Assembly (NCBI RefSeq): GCF_000308815.1
Contig: NZ_BAFX01000200.1
Location: 1-64,000, forward strand
Reading direction: 5' to 3'
Length of the DNA stretch: 64,000 nucleotides
Source: Nocardia concava NBRC 100430
GTDB taxonomy: Bacteria; Actinomycetota; Actinomycetes; Mycobacteriales; Mycobacteriaceae
The position numbers and the translations under genes are program-made. The notes beneath the pieces are model-generated. The model was not told the DNA's origin. It searched no databases and was given only the letters and a program-made list of their open reading frames with translations. Below are positions 38,864 through 47,463 of this stretch, one piece after another (the stretch's first letter is position 1; each line of letters opens with the position of its first letter).

Positions 38864-40237
38864 CTAGTTCTTGCGGAGGGCCAAGCCGGGGTTGGCCGCA
38901 AGGACGGCGTCGATCGGCTGGGCGGTGAGGATGTCGGTGTCGGCGCACTGGTGGTTTTGGCTGGTGCCGCCGCTGACCAGGCCGAGGGCCTTGGTGCCGC
39001 TGAGGACGGAGCCGCCGCTGTCGCCCTGGACGCTGCAGGTGGAGACGGAGAAGAAGCCCTCGACCTTCACCTTGCGGGTCGTGCCGGGCAGGCCGCCCTC
39101 GTTGAAGGTCTGGCCGACCATATCGACTGTGCCGCAGGTGTATCCGGTGATCGCGCCGGACTTGCAGGCGGGCATTCCGGAGACGGGTGAGGCGACGCCG
39201 TCGATGGCGATCGTGTCGGCGGCGGCCTGCGATACCAGCGCGGCGCTGCCGACCGAACCGCCGCCGGGCGGTGTCGCGGGGGAGGGCCCGGCCGGGCCGC
39301 CGACGACCAGGTTGTTGCGGAATCGGGCCACCTGATCGTCGTTGATCTGCAGGATCGAGTAGTCGTGCGGGCCGAACTCCGAGGTTCCGAAATGGCCCAG
39401 CTCGTCCCCGAGGCTGTCGTCCGCGTAGTCGTAGATCTTGTGCGGCTCAGCCGTTTTCGCCGACGGATCGACCAGATTGTTGGGATCGCAGTGCCCGGCG
39501 GTGATGGCGACATCATGCCCGGCCGCATCGGTGGCATTGAATCCCAGCGAGCACTTGCCGTATCGGGTGGCGTCGAAGGCGATCCGGAACGGCTGCCCGC
39601 CCTTGTACGGCTCGCCCGGCGCGGCGATGGTCACCGGAATCTCCGGATCATCGAGACCCGGGCCCGGCTGCGGCTCATCCACCACCACCAGTTCGACCGC
39701 GCCCAAACCGGACGGCACCTGCGCGGTGGTGCCGGAGGTGTAGACCACGACCGTATTGCGCCCGACGTCCACCGCATCACCGATGAACACATTGGCGGTC
39801 TCGCGCGGCTGCGTGGCGATCCACTTGCGGACCGCCTCCCGTTGCTGCTGCAGGGTCGCGGCGCTGGAGGCGACCCGCACCACCTCGAACCCGGCCTGCC
39901 GCACCGCCTTCGCGGCCACGTCGAAGCCCGTCCCGTCGCTCAGCGACACCAGCGCCCGCGGCCCGTCCATCCGAACGCCGGCGAACACCATCGGATACGC
40001 GGCGCGGGCGAGCTTCTCGAATTCGGCCAGCCGCTGCGCGGTCGCGGCCCGATTCATGTACTCCGACAGTTCGATGTGGAGATCGCGCCGGACGGCTGTC
40101 TCCAGATCCGCGGGAGCCGGGTCCGCCGGGGCCGGATCCTCGCCCGTGCCTTCGGGCGTCGCCCCCGATATCGGCATCATGGCGGTGAACATCGCCGCGC
40201 AGCATGCGAGCACCGGAACGACCTTGGTCCGACCCAT
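38864..40237 (-). CDS. Secreted chymotrypsin-like serine protease with prodomain
   Basis: Exported protease of 457 residues: signal peptide (about 1-27), a prodomain of about 180 residues (alpha-lytic protease type), then an S1 domain. Catalytic residues are His in ITAGHCD, Asp in HDYSIL and Ser in VQGDSGGSVL. The six Cys fit three disulfides. It should act outside the cell after removal of the propeptide. It is convergent with the carotenoid oxygenase gene (11-base gap). The target is unknown. Confidence 0.93.
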   Translation of the reverse strand: MGRTKVVPVLACCAAMFTAMMPISGATPEGTGEDPAPADPAPADLETAVRRDLHIELSEYMNRAATAQRLAEFEKLARAAYPMVFAGVRMDGPRALVSLSDGTGFDVAAKAVRQAGFEVVRVASSAATLQQQREAVRKWIATQPRETANVFIGDAVDVGRNTVVVYTSGTTAQVPSGLGAVELVVVDEPQPGPGLDDPEIPVTIAAPGEPYKGGQPFRIAFDATRYGKCSLGFNATDAAGHDVAITAGHCDPNNLVDPSAKTAEPHKIYDYADDSLGDELGHFGTSEFGPHDYSILQINDDQVARFRNNLVVGGPAGPSPATPPGGGSVGSAALVSQAAADTIAIDGVASPVSGMPACKSGAITGYTCGTVDMVGQTFNEGGLPGTTRKVKVEGFFSVSTCSVQGDSGGSVLSGTKALGLVSGGTSQNHQCADTDILTAQPIDAVLAANPGLALRKN

Positions 40238-40358
40238 TCGTCTCTCCCAGCGTGAGATATTCCGCGGACACCGATTCCGAACAGGCGTTATGCCGATCCG
40301 GAATCGTATGCCACATCTACCTCGAAGGGGACGAAACAGACTTCGGCATGTCGCGGGG

Positions 40359-41738
40359 TCAGCTCCGCTCGGCCGCTCGGACCGCTCCCACCGCCTTGCG
40401 GGCCGCCACCTGAATCGGATCCCACACCGGGGAGAACGGTGGGGCGTAACCGAGATCCAGGGCGACGATCTGCTCCACGGTGAGTCCGGCGGTCAACGCG
40501 ACCGCGGCGATGTCGATGCGTTTGCCCGCGCCCTCGCGGCCCACGATCTGCGCGCCGAGCAGACGGCCGGTGCGGCGTTCGGCGATCATCTTCACCGACA
40601 TGGGTGCGGTACCCGGGAAATAGCCGGAGCGGCTGGTGGATTCGATGATGACGGTCACGAATTGCAGGCCGCAGGCGCGGGCGTCGCGTTCGAGCAGACC
40701 GGTGCGGGCCACCTCGAGATCGCACACCTTGCTGACCGCGGTGCCGACCACACCGGGGAAGGTGGCGTAGCCGCCGCCGACACCGGAACCGATGACCTGG
40801 CCGTGTTTGTTGGCGTGGGTGCCGAGCGGAATATGCCGCTCCGAGCGCGAGATCAGGTCGAGAACCTCCACGCAGTCGCCGCCCGCCCAGATATTGTCGT
40901 GCCCGCGCACCCGCATCGCCAGATCGGTGAGCAGCCCGCCGGATTCGCCCAGCGGCAGCCCGGCGGCACGGGCGAGATCGGTATTCGGCCGCACGCCGAT
41001 GCCCAATACCACCACATCCGCCGGATATTCGGCGTCGGCGGTGACGACGGCGGTGGCGCGGCCCTGCGCGTCGGTGCGGATCTCGGTCACCTCGGCACTG
41101 CAATGGACCTGAATTCCCATACCCTGCATGGCTTTCCGGATCAGCACACCCATATCCGGATCCAGGGTGGCCATGGGTTCGGTGCCCCGGCTGACCATCG
41201 TCACCTGGAAATCGCGGTGGATCAGTGCCTCGGCCATCTCCACGCCGATGTATCCCGCGCCCACCACGACCGCGCGCCTGCCCTCGATCGCCTCGAGGGT
41301 GTCGATCAACGCCTGGCCGTCGTCGAGGGTCTGTACCCCGTGTACCCCGGCCGCGTCGATGCCCGGCAGTGGGGGCCGGATCGGCGTCGCCCCGGTCGCG
41401 ATCACGAGTTTGTCGTAGCCGAGCCAGCTTTCGTCCCCGGTCTCCAGATCGTGCGCCCGAACCCGCTGCCCGCTCACGTCGATCTCGAGCACCTCGGTGC
41501 GCAACCGCAGATCGATATCGCGGGCCCGATGTTCGGCGGGCGTCCGGGCGATCAGCGCATCCCGCTCGTCGACCTCCCCGCCGACCCAATACGGAATCCC
41601 GCAGGCCGAATACGAGGTGAAATGCCCCCGCTCGAACACCACGATCTCCAACTCCGCCGCACTGCGCAACCGCCGCGCCTGCGACGCCGCCGCCATCCCC
41701 GCCGCGTCTCCGCCGATGACCACCACGCGTTCTGCCAT
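40359..41738 (-). CDS. CoA-disulfide reductase / NADH oxidase-like flavoprotein
   Basis: Pyridine-nucleotide disulfide oxidoreductase of 459 residues with a single redox cysteine (TSYSACGIPYWVGG, Cys46), not a CxxxxC pair, as in CoA-disulfide reductase, NADH peroxidase and NADH oxidase. The FAD motif is VVVIGGDAAGMAAA, the NAD(P) motif VVVGAGYIGVEMAEAL, and the second FAD contact is IWAGGDC. A dimerisation domain closes the protein; there is no rhodanese extension. Likely role: thiol or oxygen/peroxide redox balance. It lies alone between the protease and the LapA-like gene. Confidence 0.9.
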   Translation of the reverse strand: MAERVVVIGGDAAGMAAASQARRLRSAAELEIVVFERGHFTSYSACGIPYWVGGEVDERDALIARTPAEHRARDIDLRLRTEVLEIDVSGQRVRAHDLETGDESWLGYDKLVIATGATPIRPPLPGIDAAGVHGVQTLDDGQALIDTLEAIEGRRAVVVGAGYIGVEMAEALIHRDFQVTMVSRGTEPMATLDPDMGVLIRKAMQGMGIQVHCSAEVTEIRTDAQGRATAVVTADAEYPADVVVLGIGVRPNTDLARAAGLPLGESGGLLTDLAMRVRGHDNIWAGGDCVEVLDLISRSERHIPLGTHANKHGQVIGSGVGGGYATFPGVVGTAVSKVCDLEVARTGLLERDARACGLQFVTVIIESTSRSGYFPGTAPMSVKMIAERRTGRLLGAQIVGREGAGKRIDIAAVALTAGLTVEQIVALDLGYAPPFSPVWDPIQVAARKAVGAVRAAERS

Positions 41739-41772
41739 ACCGACACGTTAAACGCGGACCGCGACGCTGCCG

Positions 41773-42189
41773 CTACCGGCGGACGGTGTCGCCCGCGCGA
41801 CTGCGGGCCAATCGGCTGAAGGACTGCCGCAACTGGATGATCCGCACGCCCCCGGCCACCGCCATCACCAGGGCCCCGAGCACCGCGGCGACCAGAATCG
41901 CCACCCCGATCGGCAGTGTGAAATGCCAGCCCAGAAACCCGAGCCGGACACCGGTGGTGTTCTGCACCACGAAGATCAGCAACACCACCAGGAAGACCGC
42001 GCCCGCACTGAGCCCCACCCAGACCGCACCCGCCCGGGTGCGCTCGACACCGGTGGCGGGCGCTGACGGTGCGACCGGCGCGGGCGGCGTGGCCGCGGGC
42101 GGGGGTGGCACGGGTGGCGGCTCCGGCGTCGGCTCGTCGGGAACGCGCCCGGTCCCCAGATACGGTTCGCTCTCACCCGCAGGATTCAT
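41773..42189 (-). CDS. LapA-domain membrane protein
   Basis: 138 residues. A Pro/Ala-rich cytosolic N-terminus (about 1-55) is followed by two membrane helices (GAVWVGLSAGAVFLVVLLIF, then VAILVAAVLGALVMAVAGGV) joined by VVQNTTGVRLGFLGWHFTLP, the LapA/DUF1049 pattern, and a basic tail. Start at 42189 behind GAGGAGG. The function in actinobacteria is unclear. Confidence 0.85.
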   Translation of the reverse strand: MNPAGESEPYLGTGRVPDEPTPEPPPVPPPPAATPPAPVAPSAPATGVERTRAGAVWVGLSAGAVFLVVLLIFVVQNTTGVRLGFLGWHFTLPIGVAILVAAVLGALVMAVAGGVRIIQLRQSFSRLARSRAGDTVRR

Positions 42190-42244
42190 GACAACCTCCT
42201 CACCGCCCCCGCAATACCCGCTCAACCTCCGGTTATGCGCCCGA

Positions 42245-42544
42245 TCAGCGAAGGCCCGAGCGGGCGGTCTTCAGATCCGCGAGCAGCGCGGAGTACGCCT
42301 CGGCGCGGTCGGGGGCCCGCGGCACCGCCGACGGATGCGCGGTCGCGATCACCCGGCACTCGGGCAGCGAAACGAACTGGCCACGTTGTGTCGTGACGCG
42401 AAACGACTGTCCGAGTGGGGCTTTGGCCGCGACGCTACCCAGACACACCACCAGCCGAGGCCGCACGATGCGCATCTCGGCATCGAACCAGGCTGCGCAC
42501 GCGACGATTTCGGTACGGCCGGGTTGCTGGTGGATGCGGCGCTA
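42245..42544 (-). pseudogene. Broken UdgX-type uracil-DNA glycosylase, only C-terminal part left
   Basis: The minus-strand frame from 42541 to 42245 encodes the C-terminal 98 residues of a UdgX/type-4-like uracil-DNA glycosylase: RRIHQQPGRTEIVACAAWFD, then VRPRLVVCLGSVAAKAPLG and the HPS loop TAHPSAVPR. In UdgX the motif KRRIH holds the His that cross-links to DNA. Here the Lys codon position is TAG (42542-42544) directly before RRIH, and no glycosylase sequence (for example GEQPGD) is found upstream in any frame up to the YihY gene. The 5' half is therefore missing. An internal ATG at 42475 could only give an inactive fragment. Confidence 0.75.
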
Positions 42545-42718
42545 TATCGCTCTCCTGACGAGTCCGTGGCTGAGCACGCCGCGGTCGGTTCCTACCTGCC
42601 TCTCGCCTACCCGGGGTCCGAACGCCCAAACGCTGCCGGGATCGCCGGGCCGCGCGGCCCGCGCGCGGTTTGACCGGCGGGGTCCGGGGTAGTCGGCGCA
42701 CGAGCCGGAGGTGGGACC

Positions 42719-43663
42719 ATGACCGCAGCACAATCCCCGAGTGGTGGAATTCCCGAGAGCCCAACGCAATTGGGAGCGAAATCCTGGTGGGGCGTGCTCA
42801 GGCGGACGGTCACGGAGTTCCGGGCCAACAACATCACCGACTGGGCGGCGGCGTTGACCTACTACAGCGTGCTGTCGATCTTCCCGGGGCTGGTGGTGCT
42901 GCTCGCCGTACTCGGTCTGCTCGGCCCGGACGCGACTCGGTCGCTGATCGACACGGTGCGCCAGATCGGGCCGAGCGGCGGCACCTCGCTATTGGTCGAT
43001 GCCATCGAGCAGTTGCAGGGTTCGCGGTCGTTGTCGGGTTGGCTGGCGATCATCGGCCTGGGGTCGGCGTTGTGGACGGCCTCGGGCTATCTGGGCGCGT
43101 TCATGCGGGCGACGAATTCGATCTATCACACCGACGAGGGCCGCCCGATCTACAAGACGGTCCCGCTACGCCTCGGATTGACCGCACTGATGGTGCTGCT
43201 CATCGCCGCTTGCGCGCTGGGTGTGGTCGCGACGGGCACGCTGGCGCAGCGGATCGGGCACTGGCTGGGTTGGGGTGCGGGCGTGGTGCGGGTGTGGGAC
43301 ATCGCGAAGTGGCCGGTCCTGGTCGTGCTCGTCGGACTGGCGATCGCGCTGCTGTATTGGGCCTCGCCCAATGTGCGGCAGTACGGCTTCCGCTGGCTGA
43401 GCCCGGGCAGCGCGCTGGCCGTCCTGATCTGGATCGCCGCCTCGGCCGGATTCACCTTGTACGTCAGCTTTTTCGGCTCCTATAACAAGGTGTACGGCTC
43501 CCTGGCCGGAGCGGTGATCTTCCTGGTGTGGTTGTGGCTCACCAATATCGCCGTGCTGCTGGGCGCTCAGTTCGACGCCGAACTCGCCCGCGGGCGACGC
43601 ATCGAGCAGGGGTGGCCGGAACAGGCCGAGCCCGTCCTGCCACCCCGTGATGAACCCGAGTGA
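42719..43663 (+). CDS. YihY/BrkB-family membrane protein
   Basis: Inner-membrane protein of 314 residues with six helices and the YihY pattern (ITDWAAALTYYSVLSIFPGL near residue 39; GSLAGAVIFLVWLWLTNIAVLLGAQF near 255). ATG 42719 has GGAGGT 7 bases ahead. The family was once called ribonuclease BN in error and is of unclear function. A charged tail ends 4 bases before the convergent STAS gene. Confidence 0.9.
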   Translation: MTAAQSPSGGIPESPTQLGAKSWWGVLRRTVTEFRANNITDWAAALTYYSVLSIFPGLVVLLAVLGLLGPDATRSLIDTVRQIGPSGGTSLLVDAIEQLQGSRSLSGWLAIIGLGSALWTASGYLGAFMRATNSIYHTDEGRPIYKTVPLRLGLTALMVLLIAACALGVVATGTLAQRIGHWLGWGAGVVRVWDIAKWPVLVVLVGLAIALLYWASPNVRQYGFRWLSPGSALAVLIWIAASAGFTLYVSFFGSYNKVYGSLAGAVIFLVWLWLTNIAVLLGAQFDAELARGRRIEQGWPEQAEPVLPPRDEPE

Positions 43664-43667
43664 GCCG

Positions 43668-44090
43668 CTATGTCGTGCGTGCGGTGCGCGGCCCGGACCT
43701 GCACGCACCGCTGATCGTGGCGGCGGGCCTCAGATCGGCCGCGTGGCCGGAGATTTCGATGACGCGATCGACGCAGCGGGACCCGGTCACCCACCGCAAC
43801 GATTTGGCACGGTGGCGAGCGCGGTCGTCGGCCTCGAGCATGAGGCGTAGCCCGCAGAGCCCGAAGAAGCTGAGCCTGGACAGGTCCGTGACCACCAGGT
43901 TCGCCTCGGAATCGATGGCCTCGGCCAGGCGCTCCCGCAAGGCGCCCACCGTGCGGCCGTCCACCTCACCGGTCGCCGTCAGCACGGTCATCGCCCGCGA
44001 CGGTCGGCTCACCATCACCTCCAGCGGCTCGCGTTCGCCGCGCACCACCGCGTGGCTGGAATGGCTCGACACCAAGAACATTCTCGACAT
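43668..44090 (-). CDS. STAS-domain protein, anti-sigma-antagonist-like, without the usual Ser
   Basis: 140 residues with one STAS domain (about 33-125: LTATGEVDGRTVGALRERLA, NLVVTDLSRLSFFGLCGLRL). In SpoIIAA-type antagonists the loop after the strand reads D-S-S-G with a phosphorylated Ser; here it is FFGLCGL, with no Ser or Thr at the site. It may work without phospho-control or bind another ligand. No anti-sigma kinase adjoins it. The start at 44090 is the first ATG. Confidence 0.85.
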   Translation of the reverse strand: MSRMFLVSSHSSHAVVRGEREPLEVMVSRPSRAMTVLTATGEVDGRTVGALRERLAEAIDSEANLVVTDLSRLSFFGLCGLRLMLEADDRARHRAKSLRWVTGSRCVDRVIEISGHAADLRPAATISGACRSGPRTARTT

Positions 44091-44323
44091 GAGAATCCCG
44101 ATTCATCCGAGCAGCAGGAACCGAACAGGTTTCGCCGCGTGACTGTGTCCGGTCTCCCGACACGGTCCGGGCATCGGCTGGTGACTCAACCTCTCGATGA
44201 GTACCCGGCACGCCGGCGAGATAATCCCGTGACCTCGACGAGTTCCTGGTCAGGAGTTCAGCAGGAAGGACGCGAGCTGGTCGCGTGCGTCGTGTTCGCG
44301 CGGGGAGAGTGAAAGGCCGAAAT
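44091..44323. other. Intergenic region, possible GTGA-coupled mini-ORF
   Basis: The 233 bases between the STAS gene and the monooxygenase hold no clear gene. A 25-codon minus-strand frame (44327-44250, VNFGLSLSPREHDARDQLAS, then FLLNS and stop) begins with a GTG overlapping the monooxygenase stop. It may be a remnant of a longer gene. Confidence 0.3.
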
Positions 44324-45835
44324 TCACGAGGCGAGTCCTCCGAGGGTGCGGAATCGGTAGTGATCGAGCGGGAAATGGCGTGCACGCCACCACATTTCGG
44401 GTCCGGTCGCGGGGCGCAGCATGGGAGCGTCGCCGTGATGGTCGAAGTAGTAGCTGTTGGAGGCGGCGCAGTTGGCGGCCATGAACACCGTGTTGCGCTG
44501 GCGGCGCAGAATGTCGGCGAAGAACTCCTCGTGCGGCTCCGCGCGGACCTCGGCATAGGTGGCCCCGCGCCGGTCGGCCTCCTTCAGGACCCGCAGCAGG
44601 TGGGTGGTGGACGCCTCGATCATGGCGAAATACGAAGCACCGGTGAGTGAGTAGGGGGCCAGGATCGCGAAGAGGTTGGGGAAGCGGGGGACGCTGACGC
44701 CCTCGTAGGACTGATAGCGCTGCTCGTGCCAGAACCGGCCGAGCTCCACACCGTCGGTGCCGTACACCGGGAACGGGGGAGTGTTGCCACGTTCGAACAC
44801 CTTGAATCCGGTCGCCAGGATCAGCGCGTCGATTTCGTGCAGCACACCGTCACGGGTGCGGACGCCGCTCTCGGTGACGCACTCGATGCCCTCGGTGACC
44901 AGATCCACGTCCGGCCGCGTGAAGCTGCGCAGGTAATGGTTGGAGAAGGTGGGCCGCTTGCACCAGAAGTCGTAGGCGGGTGTGAGTTTCGCGCGCAGCA
45001 CCGGATCGGGGACCTGCATCCGCAGATGAGCCCGGCACAGCCGCTCGATACCCCTGCGCAGCGCCGGGAACTGCCTCTCGTAGGTCGCGCTGACGACCAT
45101 GACGAGCTCGGTGACCGCGCCGGTGGTGAGCCGCACCGCCGATTGGGACTGCGGCAGGCGCGCGAACAACCGGCGCAGCGGCGCGGGAATCGGCATGTCG
45201 ATCTTGGGTACGACCCAGATCGGCGTGCGCTGGAAGACTTCCAGATGCGCCACCCGGTCGGCGATGGCCGGAACCACCTGCACCGAGGTTGCTCCGGTGC
45301 CGATGACCGCGACCCGCTTGCCGGTGAGGTCGTAGTCGTGGTCCCAGCGGGCGGTGTGCATCGTCTTGCCCGCGAAGGTGTCCAACCCCTCGATGGCGGG
45401 TGTCTTCGGCTGGGTGAGCCCGCCGACCGCGGTGATGAGATACCGCGTGCTGCCGGTGCGGCCGTCGGCGGTGGTGAACCGCCACAGATGGGTGTCCTCG
45501 TCGAAGCGCGCCTCGGTGAGCCGGGTGTGGAATTCCAAGTGCCGCTTCAGCTCGTACTTGGTCACCAGGTGATCGGCGTACGCCTTGAGCTCGGTGCCCG
45601 GTGCGTACACCCGCGACCAGTGCGGGTTCTGCTCCCACGAGAACGAGTAGTTGAACGAGGTGATGTCCACGGCGACACCGGGATAGGTGTTGTCACGCCA
45701 GGTGCCGCCGACATCGCCGGTCTGCTCGACGATCAGGAAATCGTCGTATCCGTGCCGGCGCAGCTGAATTCCGACACCGAGCCCGGAGAAGCCCGCGCCG
45801 ACGACGAGCACATGGGTTTCGAGATCGCGGGACAT
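44324..45835 (-). CDS. Flavin monooxygenase, Baeyer-Villiger type (second of pair)
   Basis: Class B flavoprotein of 503 residues. Motifs: FAD Rossmann LVVGAGFSGLGVGIQL, the Baeyer-Villiger fingerprint FxGxxxHxxxW (FAGKTMHTARWDHD), NADPH Rossmann VAVIGTGATSVQVVP, and ILATGFKVFE. It inserts oxygen into ketones to give esters or lactones using NADPH and O2. The ATG overlaps the stop of the upstream homologue as TGATG. The pair share the same layout and probably arose by duplication. The substrate is unknown (cyclic, steroid or long-chain ketone). Confidence 0.92.
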   Translation of the reverse strand: MSRDLETHVLVVGAGFSGLGVGIQLRRHGYDDFLIVEQTGDVGGTWRDNTYPGVAVDITSFNYSFSWEQNPHWSRVYAPGTELKAYADHLVTKYELKRHLEFHTRLTEARFDEDTHLWRFTTADGRTGSTRYLITAVGGLTQPKTPAIEGLDTFAGKTMHTARWDHDYDLTGKRVAVIGTGATSVQVVPAIADRVAHLEVFQRTPIWVVPKIDMPIPAPLRRLFARLPQSQSAVRLTTGAVTELVMVVSATYERQFPALRRGIERLCRAHLRMQVPDPVLRAKLTPAYDFWCKRPTFSNHYLRSFTRPDVDLVTEGIECVTESGVRTRDGVLHEIDALILATGFKVFERGNTPPFPVYGTDGVELGRFWHEQRYQSYEGVSVPRFPNLFAILAPYSLTGASYFAMIEASTTHLLRVLKEADRRGATYAEVRAEPHEEFFADILRRQRNTVFMAANCAASNSYYFDHHGDAPMLRPATGPEMWWRARHFPLDHYRFRTLGGLAS

Positions 45836-47463
45836 CAGGTGCTCGCCTCCCCGACTGTGGCCGCGGCCCGCACGGCGGGTTGGGCTGTGGGCGAACGGAA
45901 CTCGTAGTCCCGCAGGTCGAAGAACCGGCTGTCCCACCAAGCCTCGACCGCCGAGGATGGCCGCAGGATGGGGGAGTCGCCGTGCTTGTCGAAGTAGTAG
46001 CTGTTCGACGCCGCGCAGATGTTGCTGTAGAACACCGTCGATGGCTGCCGACGCTGGATGTAGTCGAAGTATCGGGCGTGCGCCCGCGCGCTCACCTCGA
46101 CGACCGCGGCACCGGTACTGCGCGCGTGGGACAGGCAGCGGACCACGTGCCGGGACTGGTTCTCGATGAGCTGGAAATAGGAGCCTCCGGTGAATCCGTA
46201 CGGCCCGGCGATGAGGAACAGATTGGGGTAACCGGGCATGGTCGCGCCCTGATAGGACTGGTAGCGCTGTTCGTCCCACCACTGGCCGAGTTCCCGTTCG
46301 CCGCGGCCGACGATCGGGAACGGCGGAGTGTTGCCCCGCTCGAACACCTTGAATCCCGTTGCCAGGATCAAGGTGTCGATCTCCCGGTGCACGCCGTCGC
46401 GGGTGCGGACGCCGGTCTCGGTGACCGCCTCGATGCCCTCGGTCACCAGTTCCACATCCGGGCGGGTGAAGGTCCGGAAGTAGTCGTTGGAGAACGAGGG
46501 CCGCTTGCACCCGAACCCGTAGCGCGGGGTGAGCTTGTCCCGCAGCTCCGGATCGGGCACCTGGCGGCGCAGATTCGCCAGGCACACCTGCTCGATGGTC
46601 TTCACCAGGAGCGGCATCTGCTTGTTGTGCACGATGCCCAGCGTCATGACCGACTCGGTGGCGGCGGTGGTGACCGCACGGAAACCCTTTTGCATGCCCG
46701 GCACCCGGCGGAACGCCCGCCGCATCGACACCGGGATGCGAGCATCGGGCTTGGGACCCACCCAGATCGGCGTGCGCTGATAGACGTCGAGGTGCGCGAC
46801 CCGCCCGGCGATGGCCGGCACCAGTTGCACCGAGGTCGCGCCGGTGCCGATGACCGCGACCCGCTTACCGGTGAGGTCGTAGTCGTGATCCCAGCGCGCG
46901 GTGTGCAGCGTCTTCCCGGTGAAGTCGGCCAGACCCAGAATGTCAGGTGTCTTGGGCTGGGTCAGAATACCGACGGCGGCAACGAGATAGCGGGCGGTGA
47001 CCGTGCCGCCCCCGGCCAGCTCGACCTGCCACAGACCGTGTTGTTCGTCCCACCGCGACCCGATGACCTCGGTACGAAATCGGATGTGCTGACGCAGGTC
47101 GTACTTGTCGGCGCAATGGTCGGCATATGCCTTGAGCTCTCGCCCGGGTGCGTAGGCCCGCGACCAGTCGGGGTTCATCTCGAAGGAGAACGAATACGTG
47201 AACGAGGTGACGTCCACGGCCACGCCCGGATAGGTGTTGTCACGCCAGGTACCGCCCAGGTCATCGGCCTGTTCGAGCAGCACGATGTCGTGGAATCCGG
47301 CCTTGCGCAACTGAATCGCGGCCCCGAGCCCGCCGAACCCGGCACCCACGATGACCACCTCGCGGTCGGGTAGCGGATGCAGCTCCGCAGGGGTCGCGCT
47401 GTCTTCGTCGGCAGCGGTCATGGTTGTGCTCAACTTTCTGGGCGGGATGGCGACATCCGTCAT
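45835..47463 (-). CDS. Flavin monooxygenase, Baeyer-Villiger type (first of pair)
   Basis: 542 residues with FAD motif VVIVGAGFGGLGAAIQL, fingerprint FTGKTLHTARWDHD, NADPH motif VAVIGTGATSVQLVP and ILATGFKVFERGNTPPFP. I place the start at ATG 47463, which overlaps the hydrolase stop by 4 bases (ATGA), giving tight coupling; ATG 47421 is an alternative that would shorten the N-terminus by 14 residues. It is very similar to the following gene, so one of the two may have changed substrate range. Confidence 0.92.
   Translation of the reverse strand: MTDVAIPPRKLSTTMTAADEDSATPAELHPLPDREVVIVGAGFGGLGAAIQLRKAGFHDIVLLEQADDLGGTWRDNTYPGVAVDVTSFTYSFSFEMNPDWSRAYAPGRELKAYADHCADKYDLRQHIRFRTEVIGSRWDEQHGLWQVELAGGGTVTARYLVAAVGILTQPKTPDILGLADFTGKTLHTARWDHDYDLTGKRVAVIGTGATSVQLVPAIAGRVAHLDVYQRTPIWVGPKPDARIPVSMRRAFRRVPGMQKGFRAVTTAATESVMTLGIVHNKQMPLLVKTIEQVCLANLRRQVPDPELRDKLTPRYGFGCKRPSFSNDYFRTFTRPDVELVTEGIEAVTETGVRTRDGVHREIDTLILATGFKVFERGNTPPFPIVGRGERELGQWWDEQRYQSYQGATMPGYPNLFLIAGPYGFTGGSYFQLIENQSRHVVRCLSHARSTGAAVVEVSARAHARYFDYIQRRQPSTVFYSNICAASNSYYFDKHGDSPILRPSSAVEAWWDSRFFDLRDYEFRSPTAQPAVRAAATVGEAST

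Noticed and set aside
44250..44327. A 25-codon GTG-started frame overlapping the monooxygenase stop
   Set aside because: Too short, with no ribosome site of its own and no recognisable family; noted only as a possible remnant.
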